Assembly: GCF_021130785.1 (NCBI RefSeq)
Contig: NC_060214.1
Coordinates: 7,627,001 to 7,691,000, forward strand
Direction of reading: 5' to 3'
DNA from: Homalodisca vitripennis
Lineage: Eukaryota; Arthropoda; Insecta; Hemiptera; Cicadellidae
Length of the DNA stretch: 64,000 bases
Shown one piece after another: positions 25,208-36,539 of this stretch. The stretch's first letter is position 1. Each line of letters opens with the position of its first letter. Under the pieces are notes generated by a model, which saw only the letters and a program-made list of their open reading frames with translations, was not told the DNA's origin and did no database searches. Both the position numbers and the translations under genes were made by a program.

Positions 25208-25303
25208 AAGGCCGGTTGCCCTTTAACGACCTCGGATCAACCGTTGTTACATTAAGCGACTTTTTCTTGGAAGACGTCAAGATTAGACTTGACTTCCGCC
25301 GCG
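25208..25303 (+). CDS. Candidate internal coding exon (unrecognised protein)
   Basis: A pyrimidine-rich tract ending TTCATTACAG (25198-25207) precedes it and GCG/GTAAGTA follows it (donor GT at 25304), both close to splice consensus; a branch-like CTAA lies upstream near 25164. The 96-nt segment is open in one plus frame only: two bases, 31 codons, then one base. The other two plus frames have stops. The peptide begins GRLPFNDLGS and ends KIRLDFRR, with a hydrophobic-acidic centre (VVTLSDFFLEDV), and uses GC-ending codons (CTC, GAC, GTC, CGC), unlike the AT-rich flanks. I do not recognise the family. Entry needs one base missing from the previous exon and exit leaves one base. If real, it puts part of this window inside a long plus-strand intron-exon gene. 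Confidence 0.45.
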
Positions 25304-26090
25304 GTAAGTACGCGAAAATCATATAAAAAACTAAATTACATCCCCGACAAATTCCATAGAGAAAATCTGTTACCCTACTGATTGACAGGCTTCAGTGATG
25401 CTCGGCCGAATTCCACAATTGGACATCCCCTCCCCCCCCAATTGGACATCCCCTCCCCCCCATAATTGGGAATTGGAAATACCCTCGTATAACTCATTCC
25501 TATCTAAGTAGAAACGAAGTTCCAATCAAAATGTAAACTCGTTCCCGAGACAAACTACCATAAGATACATTCACTTTCTTATCCATTGAGGTACATTTTA
25601 TAGCAGTCAGTATTCATACAATTAAAGTCCGGTGATCAGAGTAAGGTACTACAACGCACGTGCAAGAGTGCGCTAAAATCGAATCTTGTCGCAGACTTTT
25701 CAACATTGACTCCAACTCTACCATATATTTTTTATTTCTCCTCTACGAATAAAAATATGACCTGTGAATATCCCATATTTTGCACTCAGTCTGTTTACAA
25801 ATGAATTTACTCTTCGATTTTCCTTTTCCATCATGTTTACCCATAAGACCAATTTTAAATTGGTCACTCACTAACCATTTATAGGTTAGTTCGTTCTCGA
25901 GACATCATGTGGACAGGCAGACAGACAGAAATTAACTTTTTCTAACCCTCAAGTGATAGGCTTCGCTAACGCTCAGCCAATAAACAATTCCAGATGCATT
26001 GCAACTCCTTAACAAGAGAGCCGCTGGATAATACAGCACTGTTGAAAAAAAAACGTGTGAACATAAATAATTCACCAACTAACAAGACAA
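25304..26090. other. Non-coding stretch with small repeats
   Basis: Near 25415-25470 the unit AATTGGACATCCCCTCCCCC occurs twice in tandem. At 25955-25980 the words GGCTTCGCTAACGCTCAGCC mark the end of a dispersed repeat whose relatives lie near 36745 and 52150; the same end precedes or follows GACAGGCAGACAGACAG here. No gene is seen. Confidence 0.45.
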
Positions 26091-26750
26091 CTTAAAAACG
26101 CTTATTTTCCCTTTAAGTGTTTCCGCGCGCGGTAGAGGTGTAACACAAACTGAGCAGCGCTGTAACAAACTGTGCCAAGGTGTAACAAACTATGCAGAGG
26201 TGTAACAAACTGTGCAGAGGTCCCGTACCGTATCCGCATCTAACTCCCAGAGGTCACACGTGGCGATAAGATTCACGTCCACAATATTAAAGTTGGCATT
26301 AAATTCTTTAGGGTGCGACCGCCCCGGAGTAACCTCAAACTGGGAAGGGTTACGCGATAAAATACGACCCAACGGGCCGAGCCCTCTGTAGTAGTATCAT
26401 TGTGCTAAAAGAGAGCGGGAAGTCGGAGAGGTCGGTGGGGGGTTGGGGGGCGAGGGGGGTCGGTTACCTGCTCCTATTTAATTAAACGTTTCTTTTTGTT
26501 GTTTTATGGTTTTTAATTTTCACACGCGCCGTCGCCGGGCCGTCGTTTAAACGCTATATTGTAATCAAAGGGCGATTCTTCCGAAATGGAAATTCACCTC
26601 CGTGACAGCGTCACCCCCGGTTCCTGCTTACGGTGAGTTACGCGAGTCAGGGAGTTCGACAGATTTATGTCTCGGTAATTATACCATTGACGAGCCCGGA
26701 CCCCTGCTACGTCGTATGCCGTAATACGACGCGGCCCAGGCAGGCCGCCT
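26091..26750. promoter_or_regulatory. CpG-rich unique region with a 20-bp x4 repeat
   Basis: This region is rich in CpG (for example GCGCGCGG, CGCCGTCGCCGGGCCGTCG) against AT-rich flanks. At 26133-26220 four 20-bp units of the form GGTGTAACAAACTGTGCAGA stand in tandem. A donor-like ACG/GTGAGT lies at 26631 after an open stretch with ATGGAAATTCACCTCC, so a first exon is possible but unproven. The region ends where duplicated unit A begins. It could be a promoter or enhancer. Confidence 0.3.
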
Positions 26751-27574
26751 TGTGCGAATCATTTTACGGATTCTCATTAATAAAGCGTCAATAAATCTCG
26801 GGGTCGCGCGGTAGTAAAGGTGATTTACCGCCGTCGTTGTGTTAAATCTCTTGTTGTATTTGAAAACGTCTCTCTTCAAATTCGCTCTCCGGCATTCGAA
26901 ACTGCTCTGAATGTACTTTCAAGTAGTGATGAGAGAATCGCATAGTATTCGAATACAGAATCGATACCTGGGTATTCACATATTCGAATAGACCTACCTC
27001 AAATGAATTCGAATACTTTTGAAATGAATACAATGTCTACCACAACCTGGTATTTCGTGAAATCGACAGAGATATTTCCTCTAAGAAACAAATCGATTCG
27101 TTGGGGGTCGAAATAACAAGAATTAAAACGGTTAAACATATAAAACCATATTTTTCTCTGATAACATCTTTCCTAGCTTTACAATCTACTAACCAACAGG
27201 CAGATACAGAAATAAGTCCAATCTGAGCCAACCTTATAAAACCCTATTTTTTGGTTAAAAGTTACGAATTTTCATCTCTTTACCTCGCTCCCTTGCGCTG
27301 ATATAATAACAAATTAAGTATAATATATTATTACACTTTCCCAAAACTTTATTTTGGTTGCTGAGCTAACACTAATTAATATACTGTTTAATGTATAATT
27401 ATATTTTAGTAATATACAGTTTATTGATAACTCAATTAGTGAAGCACACGTTGATTACAATGCTTATTTTATTACTTTAGACACCAGACAGAAATTAGAT
27501 GTCAGAGTTGTCTTGCAACTTCGTGCATGGTGAAGTTGTAAACATGCCAGACTGAGAGACATCTGTCAGCATTT

Positions 27575-29095
27575 ATGTCACGTGACATCAACATAACTGT
27601 ACGTCTCTGAGTCTCCCTAAACATGTCATTGTCCAACATACACTCGGTTATCATTTTCTCTGTTTCATCAGATTAGACATTTATCTCACGTGACATCAAC
27701 ATCATGGTATGTCTCCGAGTCTCCCTAACCTGTCATTCTTTAACAATCACTCGGTTATTATTATCTTTGTTTTATCAAAGTAACAATTAAAGTCGCCTGA
27801 TATCAACATCACTGTACGCGTCCGACTCTCCCTAACCTGTCATTGTTCAACAGACACTCGGTTATCATTGTCTCTGTTTTATCAAAGTAACAATTAAAGT
27901 CACATGACATCAACATCACTGTACGCGTCCGACTCTCCCTAACCTGTCATTGTTCAACAGACACTCGGTTATCATTGTCTCTGTTTTATCAAAGTAACAA
28001 TTAAAGTCACATGACATCAACATCACTGTACGCGTCCGACTCTCCCTAACCTGTCATTGTTCAACAGACACTCGGTTATCATTGTCTCTGTTTTATCAGA
28101 GTAACCATTTATGTCAAGTGACATCAACATCACTGTACGCGTCCGACTCTCCCTAACCTGTCATTGGTCAACAGATACTCGGTTATCATTGTCTCTGTTT
28201 TATCAGAGTAGACATTTATGTCAAGTGACATCAACATCACTGTACGCGTCCGACTCTCCCTAACCTGTCATTGTTCAACAGACACTCGGTTATCATTGTC
28301 TCTGTTTTATCAAAGTAACAATTAAAGTCACATGACATCAACATCACTGTACGCGTCCGACTCCCCCTAACCTGTCATTGTTCAACAGACACTCGGTTAT
28401 CATTGTCTCTGTTTTATCAAAGTAACAATTAAAGTCACATGACATCAACATCACTGTACGCGTCCGACTCCCCCTAACCTGTCATTGTTCAACAGACACT
28501 CGGTTATCATTGTCTCTGTTTTATCAAAGTAACAATTAAAGTCACATGACATCAACATCACTGTACGCGTCCGACTCCCCCTAACCTGTCATTGGTCAAC
28601 AGATACTCGGTTATCATTGTCTCTGTTTTATCAGAGTAGACATTTATGTCAAGTGACATCAACATCACTGTACGCGTCCGACTCCCCCTAACCTGTCATT
28701 GTTCAACAGACACTCGGTTATCATTGTCTCTGTTTTATCAAAGTAACAATTAAAGTCACATGACATCAACATCACTGTACGCGTCCGACTCCCCCTAACC
28801 TGTCATTGTTCAACAGACACTCGGTTATCATTGTCTCTGTTTTATCAAAGTAACAATTAAAGTCACATGACATCAACATCACTGTACGCGTCCGACTCTC
28901 CCTAACCTGTCATTGTTCAACAGACACTCGGTTATCATTGTCTCTGTTTTATCAAAGTAACAATTAAAGTCACATGACATCAACATCACTGTACGCGTCC
29001 GACTCTCCCTAACCTGTCATTGTTCAACAGACACTCGGTTGTCATTATTTCTGTTTTATCAAAGTTATAATGTATGTCAGGTGACATCAACATCA
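27575..29095. repeat. 107-bp satellite array in unit A, about 15 copies
   Basis: The word GTACGCGTCC recurs every 107 bp (27814, 27921, 28028, 28135 and so on to 28991). The first copies are more diverged and read GTACGTCTC or GTATGTCTC, and the last copy drifts to CACTGGATAACTG. Units contain TGACATCAACATCACTG, an ACGCGT, CTAACCTGTCATTG, ACTCGGTTATCATTGT and TTTTATCA. Copies alternate between CAAAGTAACAATTAAAG and CAGAGTAGACATTTATG variants, indicating higher-order spread. No frame here looks like a gene. Confidence 0.95.
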
Positions 29096-29461
29096 CTGGA
29101 TAACTGATCCACTATTCATATGTTTGACGGTCGGTTTGAGGTGTATCAAGCTATTAATAATATAATCTGTGAAAAGAATATTGTTTCAAATTTTAAATCC
29201 AGTCGAAACCTTCCAATTTTGACCTCCCCCCAAACTACCGTGGCAGACGATCGGTCTCTTTCTTAGGAGAAATTTCTCTATGGAGTCCAAGAGAACCCAG
29301 ATTTTTTTGCTTATGCAATGCAAATTGGCTCTCAGCTCCTAGATTAATCATCATCAGCGCCAATGATGATCGATCATTGGTCAGCTCTATCTCGGAACTA
29401 CAAAGATGGCCAAAAACATCTTTTCATTACGTTTGATAACATTTAATTGCTTGCCAGTAGG

Positions 29462-29745
29462 CTGCTCCTTAGAAGAAGACGAGATGTAGAAGTAGAAGAG
29501 GAAGAAGTAGAAGAAGGAGAATAGGACATTCAAGAAGAAGAAGAAGAGTAGAATAGAAGAATTAGAAGAAGGAGAATAGGACATTCAAGAAGAAGAAGTA
29601 GAATTAGAAGAGGAAGAAGTAGAAGAGGAAATTTAAGAAGAAGAAGAAGAAGGAGTAGAAGTACAATAAGAATTAGAAGAAGAAGAATTAGAAGATGAAA
29701 GTAGAAGAGGAACTTTAAGAAGAAGAAGAAGTAGAAGTAGTAGGG
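29462..29745 (+). repeat. GAA/GAGGAA purine tract in unit A
   Basis: About 280 bases consist of AGAAG, GAAGAAGAA and AGTAGAAG words with very few pyrimidines. Blocks with GGAGAATAGGACATTCAAGA recur, so it is an imperfect minisatellite as well as a homopurine tract. Such DNA can form triplex structures. The unit B counterpart (45188-45570) is about 100 bases longer. Confidence 0.85.
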
Positions 29746-30088
29746 TAGCTGGTGTGGTTTTATAGAGAGAGGTGGTTCTGGTAATTAAAGGAATGCACGT
29801 TTTGGCTATTTTTGGAGCTATTACACAGATTTTCCGAAATAGCTATGAGGATTTTTCTAGTTTACTACAATAGTGCATTATGCTACAACACTACAAGTAT
29901 CACCATTGGTTCATCTTCGTTAGTTCTTTTATGCTCTTGGATCCTGTGCAGTGACCTTGCTCGGGTTCATTCTCTCCAGTCTAGACTTATGTACTCGTAG
30001 ATCGTCAGGTATCACTTAAATATTTTAACTTTGAGTGACAGTTCTTTGCCAGATTTATTTCAGTTTTTAATGTCTTAGGGTATTTTGA

Positions 30089-30126
30089 CACCTGAATAAG
30101 AGGGTAGATTTCAATCCTCGAAACGT
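30089..30126 (+). repeat. Hairpin motif in unit A (first)
   Basis: It reads CACCTGAATAAGAGGG, a loop, AATCCTC, GAAACG. It is followed by a shared tail ending TATCCTTTCAAACCTTCC, also seen after the copies at 33540 and 58769. The unit B counterpart is at 45928-45965. Confidence 0.6.
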
Positions 30127-30392
30127 ACTGTACTTTTCGTAACGTATACCGAAACCCTATTATCCTTTCAAACCTTCCTTCGTCAATAACAAACTTCAAG
30201 CGAAGAACAGTTAAAAAGGCCATCATTCCAATTAAAAATATTCACGCAATACACAATAATTATTCTATCGGATCCAACTAATCACCGGTCCCTATAGACA
30301 GGGCGGTGTTTCACTAAATGAACAACGCGGCCAGAAACACGTGCATGCATATTGTATCGCAGAATGACAAAACAAGATATAAAATTACCGAC

Positions 30393-30473
30393 CAATGAAA
30401 CCGTCATATTATTGTGTCATTAACATAATATGTCCAATTAAGCTCATTAAATTATCATACTAGTAGACAAATC
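30393..30473 (-). other. 81-bp conserved element, unit A copy
   Basis: Reverse complement of the element at 18461-18541, with similarity ending abruptly on both sides. Read on the minus strand it keeps TTAATGAGCTTAATTGGACA and the GACACAATAATATGACGG block. Confidence 0.6.
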
Positions 30474-30862
30474 AAGTCTAATCGTGTTCCGGACGCATTC
30501 CCGATAGTTTATGTGCTTGTCAGGCCGGACTCGCATGCGCTTATTAATAATATTGTATTGATTGTTAACAGCGGCATGCCAAGTTCTATCTGGAACAACA
30601 CCATCCAATAGAAATGTGTTCTTTATAAAACCGTTATTGTTGTGAAACCTAATTACCTGATTAACCCAATTATGGATACTAACGATGTTGGAATTAGTAT
30701 CATGAATTATACTCTGTTACATAGTAGCCTAGGTCTACATCACGTTGTCGTTCAATCCCACTTTGCGCGTTTACCTAAGTGAAGAAATAACACCTAATAA
30801 TCGGGCAATATCGTAATTACGCGTCAGATAAATACCATATGAGCCAAAACTAAACGACATAC

Positions 30863-31905
30863 TTACCAGTGAACAGATTCGCGTGTGTTGCGCTAGGTCC
30901 CGTCAGTGATAGTACTAGGCCTGGCCATAGGATCGTGCTGTGAAAGATTCTTCCAACGGGGTTCTTTAATCTTGTTTCTCTGCTCATAATGCAGGAATAA
31001 CTAATATGTCATTACCAGTGAACAGATTCGCGTGTGTTGCGCTAGGTCCCGTCAATGGTAGTACTAGGCCTGGCCATAGGATCGTGCTGTGAAAGATTCT
31101 TCCGGTGAGGTTCTTTAATATTGTTTCTCTGCTCATAATGCAGGATTAACTAATTTGTCCTTACCAGTGAACAGATTCGCGTGTGTTGCGCTAGGTCCCG
31201 ACAGTGGTAGTACTAGGCCCTGGCCATAGGATCGTGCTGTGAAATATTCTTCCAACGGAGTTCTTTAATCTTGTTTCTCTGCTCATAATGCAGGAATAAC
31301 TAATATGTCGTTACCAGTGAACAGATTAGATGTGTTGCGCTAGGTCCCGACAGGGGTAGTACTAGGCCTGGCCATAGGATCGTGCTGTGAAAGATTCTTC
31401 CAACGGGGTTCTTTAATTTTGTTTCTCTGCTCATAATGCAGGAATAACTAATATGTCATTACCAGTGAACAGATTCGCGTGTGTTGTGCTAGGTCCCGTC
31501 AGTGATAGTACTAGGCCTGGCCATAGGATCGTGCTGTGAAAGATTCTTCCGGCGAGGTTCTTTAATCTTGTTTCTCTGCTCATAATGCAGGAATAACTAA
31601 TATGTCATTACCAGTGAACAGATTCGCGTGTGTTGCGCTAGGTCCCGTCAATGGTAGTACTAGGCCCGGCCATAGGATCGTGCTGTGAAAGATTCTTCCG
31701 GCGAGGTTCTTTAATATTGTTTCTCTGCTCATAGTGCAGGATTAACTAATTTGTCCTTACCAGTGAACAGATTCGCGTGTGTTGCGCTAGGTCCCGACAG
31801 TGGTAGTACTAGGCCTGGCCATAGGATCGTGCTGTGAAATATTCTTCCAACGGGGTTCTTTAATCTTGTTTCTCTGCTCATAATGAACGAATAACTAGTC
31901 TGTCG
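30863..31905. repeat. 149-bp tandem repeat in unit A, seven copies
   Basis: TTACCAGTGAACAGATT starts at 30863, 31012, 31161, 31311, 31459, 31608 and 31757, so the period is 148-150 bp. Each unit holds GTAGTACTAGGCCTGGCCAT, ATCGTGCTGTGAAAGATTC and TTTCTCTGCTCATAATG. Two sub-variants (GCAGGATTAACTAATTTGTC and GCAGGAATAACTAATATGTC) alternate. The last unit changes to AATGAACGAATAAC, marking the array end; the same ending closes the unit B array. Confidence 0.95.
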
Positions 31906-32599
31906 TTTTCAATATAACAAGACACTTATGTACTTACACCATTCCCGCAGGTGTGGAAATCTATTCTAAGAATCGGTGAATGAACTCAATTTAAATATCT
32001 TAATAAGGCAACATGGTCTATACGAAAGAGTTTAAATTTTGTTCAGATTATCATACATTGTATCTGTTGAAAATTGTGATTACATTTATTTATGTTTGAC
32101 ATTCCAGATCAATTTACTAACATACTCTTGATGCATTTCTGGATATGTTACCATTATTGTTAAGACTATTAGCTGACATATGGGACAATAGTGCAGATGT
32201 ATGAGACAATTTTTATTGTATAAACACACAATTTAGTGTTTCGTTAAATTTATAGAGAGATTTTCTCTGAAAAAGAAATGTTTTAATAGGGATTGCATCG
32301 GGAAAGTATGGAAATGGTTAAGAATATCAAACGAAAATTTTTTCCAGACTATGATATTTAATATAAAAACACTTAACCGACCGTCAGATGCGTAATTAAA
32401 AGTTAAATAACGTCAGCCAACCAAAAGAATACAGACTCATTAGCTAGAAACGGTGAATTTCAGTCGCTCTATCTCGTTCTACAACGATGATGTAACTATT
32501 CTATATTTAAGTTTGCTTATACAATGAAAGTTGGCTCACGGCTCTAGAACTACAAGGTTAAAATCAATATATTGTATTGCTAGTAGAAAATTGCTTGAA
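31906..32599. other. AT-rich spacer in unit A
   Basis: Nothing gene-like is seen; the same sequence follows the 149-bp array in unit B. Confidence 0.5.
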
Positions 32600-33230
32600 A
32601 ATGTGTCCACTCAAACTTAGATGATTTTACGTCATTGACATAAAGCAGAAAGAAAATCGGACCGAGAATGGATCCTTGAGGGACTCCATAACCCATTTTC
32701 ACCGAATTGTAAAATTGGTTTATAATACATGTGGTTTTCGGGCCGCCGTTCAAAATAGGCAGTTAGTGTAATAACCTCTGACATTTGTCAATAATGATGA
32801 TTGATGATAAGTCAATAGCGACTACATACAGGATGTAAACATGGTAATGTTCCTCAAGTGCCATTGACATCTAAACCAGCAGTCTCAATGTAACCCAAGT
32901 TTTCCGGGTAGTTCTCCTCTTGCAAATTCCAATCTTCTCACGCTGCGAGACTGCTGCCAATTGTAATGATGCTTGAAGAAATCCAGATGAGATTTTATAC
33001 TTTTCGACCTAGTGCAGCGAAATGAGAACGGGTATCTTTCGCTGATATCATAATCGACTGTAACAATGACTATTGGAATATTGTTATCCAAATTTGGGGA
33101 TGATGAAAGATGTACCGTACTGGATTTGGCAGATTCAGGTCACCCACGATAATTGTACTAATGAGATAGCTTGTTGCCTCTTCAATTGCCTCAACAAATG
33201 ATCACCACAGTAGGGTGCATTGTTCACTAA
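32600..33230 (-). pseudogene. Degenerate non-LTR retrotransposon: endonuclease and RT pieces
   Basis: Read on the minus strand, 33210-33120 encodes VEAIEEATSY and then STIIVGDLNLPNP, matching the GDxN motif of an APE-type endonuclease. Farther along, 32700-32622 encodes GVPQGSILGP followed by FFLLYVND, the classic motif around RT block B of non-LTR elements. Between them lie a 68-codon frame (32885-33091) and several frameshifts and stops. Endonuclease before RT on one strand fits a retrotransposon ORF2, now dead. The catalytic YxDD block is not recognisable. The unit B copy is at 47990-48620. Confidence 0.75.
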
Positions 33231-33539
33231 GAGGTTATTGAGACAAAGTTTGGATTAATTATGGCTGTATGATATTTTTAATTATTTTATGTGACACCAA
33301 CATATTGTGGAGGATGTTAAGACAATGTTCTTTGTTTAAAGTTATTGATCTGGAAGGTTAGAAAGAATAACAGGATTTCAGACATTTCGGACACTGTAAT
33401 TTGTGCTTGGGACTTGCTTCCTGTGCAGTGACAACGCCTGGACTGGACGCCTTGCAGCTTTTGGGTATGTTTGAACCCTTTTCTTTCCATTCTTTACTTC
33501 TTTCTGTTCGTTATTTCTGTATGTATTAATACCTCCCCC

Positions 33540-33577
33540 ACCTGACGAAGAGGATAGATTTCAATCCTCGAAACGTT
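33540..33577 (+). repeat. Hairpin motif in unit A (second)
   Basis: This is the cleanest copy: ACCTGACGAA, GAGGAT, loop AGATTTCA, ATCCTC, GAAACG, then TTGTGTTATACC. The tail to about 33640 (GTCCGAAATCCTGTTATCC) recurs after 58804, so the motif ends or starts a longer dispersed element. A 91-codon minus frame (33526-33801) overlaps it and is kept in unit B, but it reads through repeat sequence. Confidence 0.65.
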
Positions 33578-34025
33578 GTGTTATACCTTTTATAATCTCT
33601 AACGATGGCTGATCTATAAGTCCGAAATCCTGTTATCCTTTCAAGACAATGATAGTTGTCGGGATTGAAAGTAGTTCTTCCAAATCGTTCCATATTGCTG
33701 AACGCCCATGTCACGAACCATAGCAGACTCTCAAAGATATAGAGGCAGGCTAATGTCAGTTCTATACCTAAGCTAATTCTAGCACACACCGTTATTAACA
33801 TGATCTTGGTAACTAATCCCTTTGTGAGTAATAGGTACAGATAAAGTGTGGAGTTAGAACTTTGTAAAAAGATAATAACTTAGTCTGCATTTAATGCTCG
33901 GCATTAGGCCACAGAATTTATTTTCGATCTACTTGTTTAAATTTAATGTCAGAGAAATAAAGAAAGCATAAATACACTTCCATGTATATTACGATTTCCA
34001 CAACTTGTTTTTCTTTTGTCTTTAA

Positions 34026-34400
34026 AACAGAGTCGTATGCTCAGCATATTGAAGTAGTTTCCCCATGTTGGATCATTGAACGAAATCGATTGACAAAAAT
34101 CAGAAAAAGAAGAGGACCAAGTATGAAGCCCTGAGGGACACTATGTCATTTCAATTTTGTTCGAAACAACATTCAAAATCTTCGCGCGGTTCTCGATCCT
34201 TAAGGTAAAGTAAGTCATAAGAGTAACTCGGAAAAACCTCAAACGCCGTATTTATCTAACTGGTGCAACATTTTCTCATAGTCCATGCAGTCAATCGATT
34301 TGGACAGGTCAAGAAATATAAGTACACGTTTTCAACCTTCCAATCCATCAATAATATTGTCCACAACATTATTATTCATCAATTGAGGATAATTCGTCTG
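34026..34400 (-). pseudogene. Second degenerate non-LTR reverse transcriptase fragment
   Basis: On the minus strand 34320-34250 reads FLDLSKSIDCMDYEK and then HQLDKYGV, the RT block A region (usual form FLDLSKAFDCVDHE). After frameshifts, 34143-34080 reads VPQGFILGPLLFLIFVN, block B. The next block reads YAEHTTL at 34048-34028, a damaged YADDTTL catalytic motif with both aspartates lost. An in-frame stop also occurs upstream. It cannot be active. It is a separate insertion from the one at 32600, since block B occurs in both. The unit B copy is at 49420-49790. Confidence 0.8.
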
Positions 34401-34451
34401 AATCAAAACTGAACAAAATTCATAATTTCATTATTTTTACATCTTTAATAG

Positions 34452-34689
34452 AAACAGGTTTGAAACATATTTATACACCCTGGAAGAATTTAAATTAGAC
34501 TTCAGTTACTTGAATAGTAAGAATCGTTCTCTATCCAGACTTGCCTTTCTTCAAGACACATTTAAAAAAGTCCCTGTTGCAAATGAAAAATTTTCCAATT
34601 TCATTAATGATACCAATGAGTACATGTTTAAAATAATGTTGACTAGTTATACTGGCTTGCATGCTATAGGTCTTTCACGTTCTCTTTGA
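34452..34689 (+). CDS. Candidate terminal coding exon or orphan frame, 78 codons (unit A)
   Basis: A pyrimidine- and T-rich tract ending CATCTTTAATAG precedes base 34452. After one base the frame is open for 78 codons to a TGA at 34687-34689. The peptide starts NRFETYLYTLEEFKLDF, includes FLQDTFKKVPVANEKF and ends LHAIGLSRSL, with normal amino acid balance and no low-complexity bias. Unit B has the same 238 bases. Units A and B differ by a 2-base indel just upstream, in what would be the intron; that would shift any upstream frame, so the splice acceptor is a natural start. An AATAAA lies near 34948. I do not recognise the family; a transposon-encoded C-terminus is an alternative. Confidence 0.35.
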
Positions 34690-34984
34690 GTTCAGTCTCT
34701 GAAAAGACTTTCCTCCTACCTCCTCCAGACCTGCAGGTGCAACACCCAAAAATGAAACCGGTTCCCTATCACGTAAGACTAAGATTCTTTAATTTAAATA
34801 ATCATTGAAGGGTAATAGGAAAAATATGTATTAAATCTATTTCCTAATTTTAATTTTTTTTTATCCATATAAGTTTTAGTATCCAGCCTTTTAAACTAGT
34901 TTGTAAAACATAATGTTCTCGGTCGTCCGAGTTTATAGACTTTAGAATAAAATGAACTAAATTTAAAAACTACATATTAACTAC

Positions 34985-35145
34985 ATGTATATGTATATAT
35001 ACACACATTATATAAGTACTATATATATATATCTAAGTAAATATATAAGTTCGAATCCCGGCGGAGCAGGTACTTTTTGTAATTCAATGTTTATTGAAAA
35101 ATTAAATAAGGCTATGGCAATTTATAAAAATTTAATTAATGTAAG

Positions 35146-35180
<35 letters not shown>
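34985..35180. repeat. TA microsatellites flanking a B-box-like fragment (unit A)
   Basis: TA-rich runs at 34985-35046 and 35148-35180 bracket AGTTCGAATCCCGGCGGAGC (35049-35068), which resembles a tRNA B-box and T-arm and so may be a SINE remnant. The unit B TA run (about 50536-50583) is longer. Confidence 0.5.
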
Positions 35181-35183
<3 letters not shown>

Positions 35184-35719
35184 ATTTTTCAAAAAGACAA
35201 TGCTTGCACAAAAGAAAACCAATTCACAAGTAAACCTTCTAAATTATTATTGCGTGATCAATTTCATATTTCCAGATGACATCGAAACGTTAAATCGGGC
35301 TTTCCTCATCTATACTATGTAAATAGTGATGTCACAAATACTTTATAATAATATAAATTAATATCCATCAGGGATTTTTAAATCCGAAGAAAAATGTGTT
35401 ATATCTTTGTTACGAGTGGTGAAATCTTAATTTTCGTTCGTTCAGTATTCTAGTCTTTAAATTGTTTCCAAAACAAAATTTTCACCCACAATGTAATTTT
35501 TCTAAATTTCTCGATAGGACGCATGATATCTAAAAAACAAATAATGATTTTTTTACCACAGTGCTTAATGTGTTAAGGGTGTCTTTGGTGCCTCTTAGCC
35601 CTTTGAGCTTGAATGGCTATATTAGGGCGAAACCAATTTCGTTTCTTTATATGGTGAATTTATCTTAGCCACAACCCTATTTAGGACAACGTCTTCTTTA
35701 ATAGTGTTGACAAAGTCTG

Positions 35720-36050
35720 GAGCTGTCACCAATTACCACAGCACCGGGTCTCCAGAGGAGTCCCCCACTCCGACAAAGGAAGGGGTGTAGCCGCTGCGGC
35801 GGCTGGCCGTATATATCTCCATTGATGAGTCTGTATCGGCAGACCGGGCGCTAAATAAGGCGGTACATCAGTGGACTTTCGATCCGATGTTAACGATGGT
35901 TTCCACTTAACGCCCAGATTACGGTAGACGGGGGCATAAAGCTGCTTGTCCAGCCGTTAGAGGAGACCCCTGCGCGCGACATCGGCCGTCTGGCGAACTG
36001 ACCTTTCAAGGTCAAGTTGCCACATACCTGCCAGTGTGTGTGAAAAACTG
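35720..36050. promoter_or_regulatory. GC-rich conserved island with an FTZ-F1-type site (unit A)
   Basis: Some 330 bases are strongly GC-rich against AT-rich flanks and appear unchanged in unit B (about 51101-51465). The palindrome TGACCTTTCAAGGTCA (35999-36014) contains TCAAGGTCA, the consensus for FTZ-F1/ERR-type nuclear receptors, with a second half-site facing away. On the minus strand a donor-like GGCAG/GTATGT lies near 36030, after ATGATTGATGAGGATATC, so a first coding exon is conceivable. Regulatory island or transposon internal sequence are both possible. Confidence 0.35.
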
Positions 36051-36539
36051 TTTTGTTAAAGTGATATCCTCATCAATCATAATAGTTTTCACGGAACGGG
36101 CTTCAAAAGCTCATTTCACTCTAGAGAAGGCCTACTAGCAGATGGACAATTATACATAAAATATAATTTTACTTCCCCTCGGTAGACAAAAGAGACATTT
36201 TTTCAGCCTTCAATTGGCTCTAAGCCATGGCTGGACATTCAAAATGAAAGAACTCATTCTGTATGTAGAAATAAATTTCATGCAAAATTTAATATCCACA
36301 TAATATTTTAATGACCTCTTTCTCGAGATATCTTGCTAAATGGTACATTTAAGTTGTATTCATCATATTGGGTTTCATAGCACTGTGTAAATAATGAAAG
36401 TCTACACAATTTTCTTTTCACTCTATGCTACCAGTCACCAAAAGATTATTTTATTTGTGTTGGGATAGTTAGACTACATTTTTGTGTAATGAGCCACATA
36501 CTAAAATCTCATATGAGTATACTCATTATGTTTACAAGT

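Noticed and set aside
33526..33801. 91-codon minus frame shared by both units
   Set aside because: Its C-terminal half is the reverse reading of the dispersed hairpin-motif repeat, so conservation follows from the duplication and not from coding.
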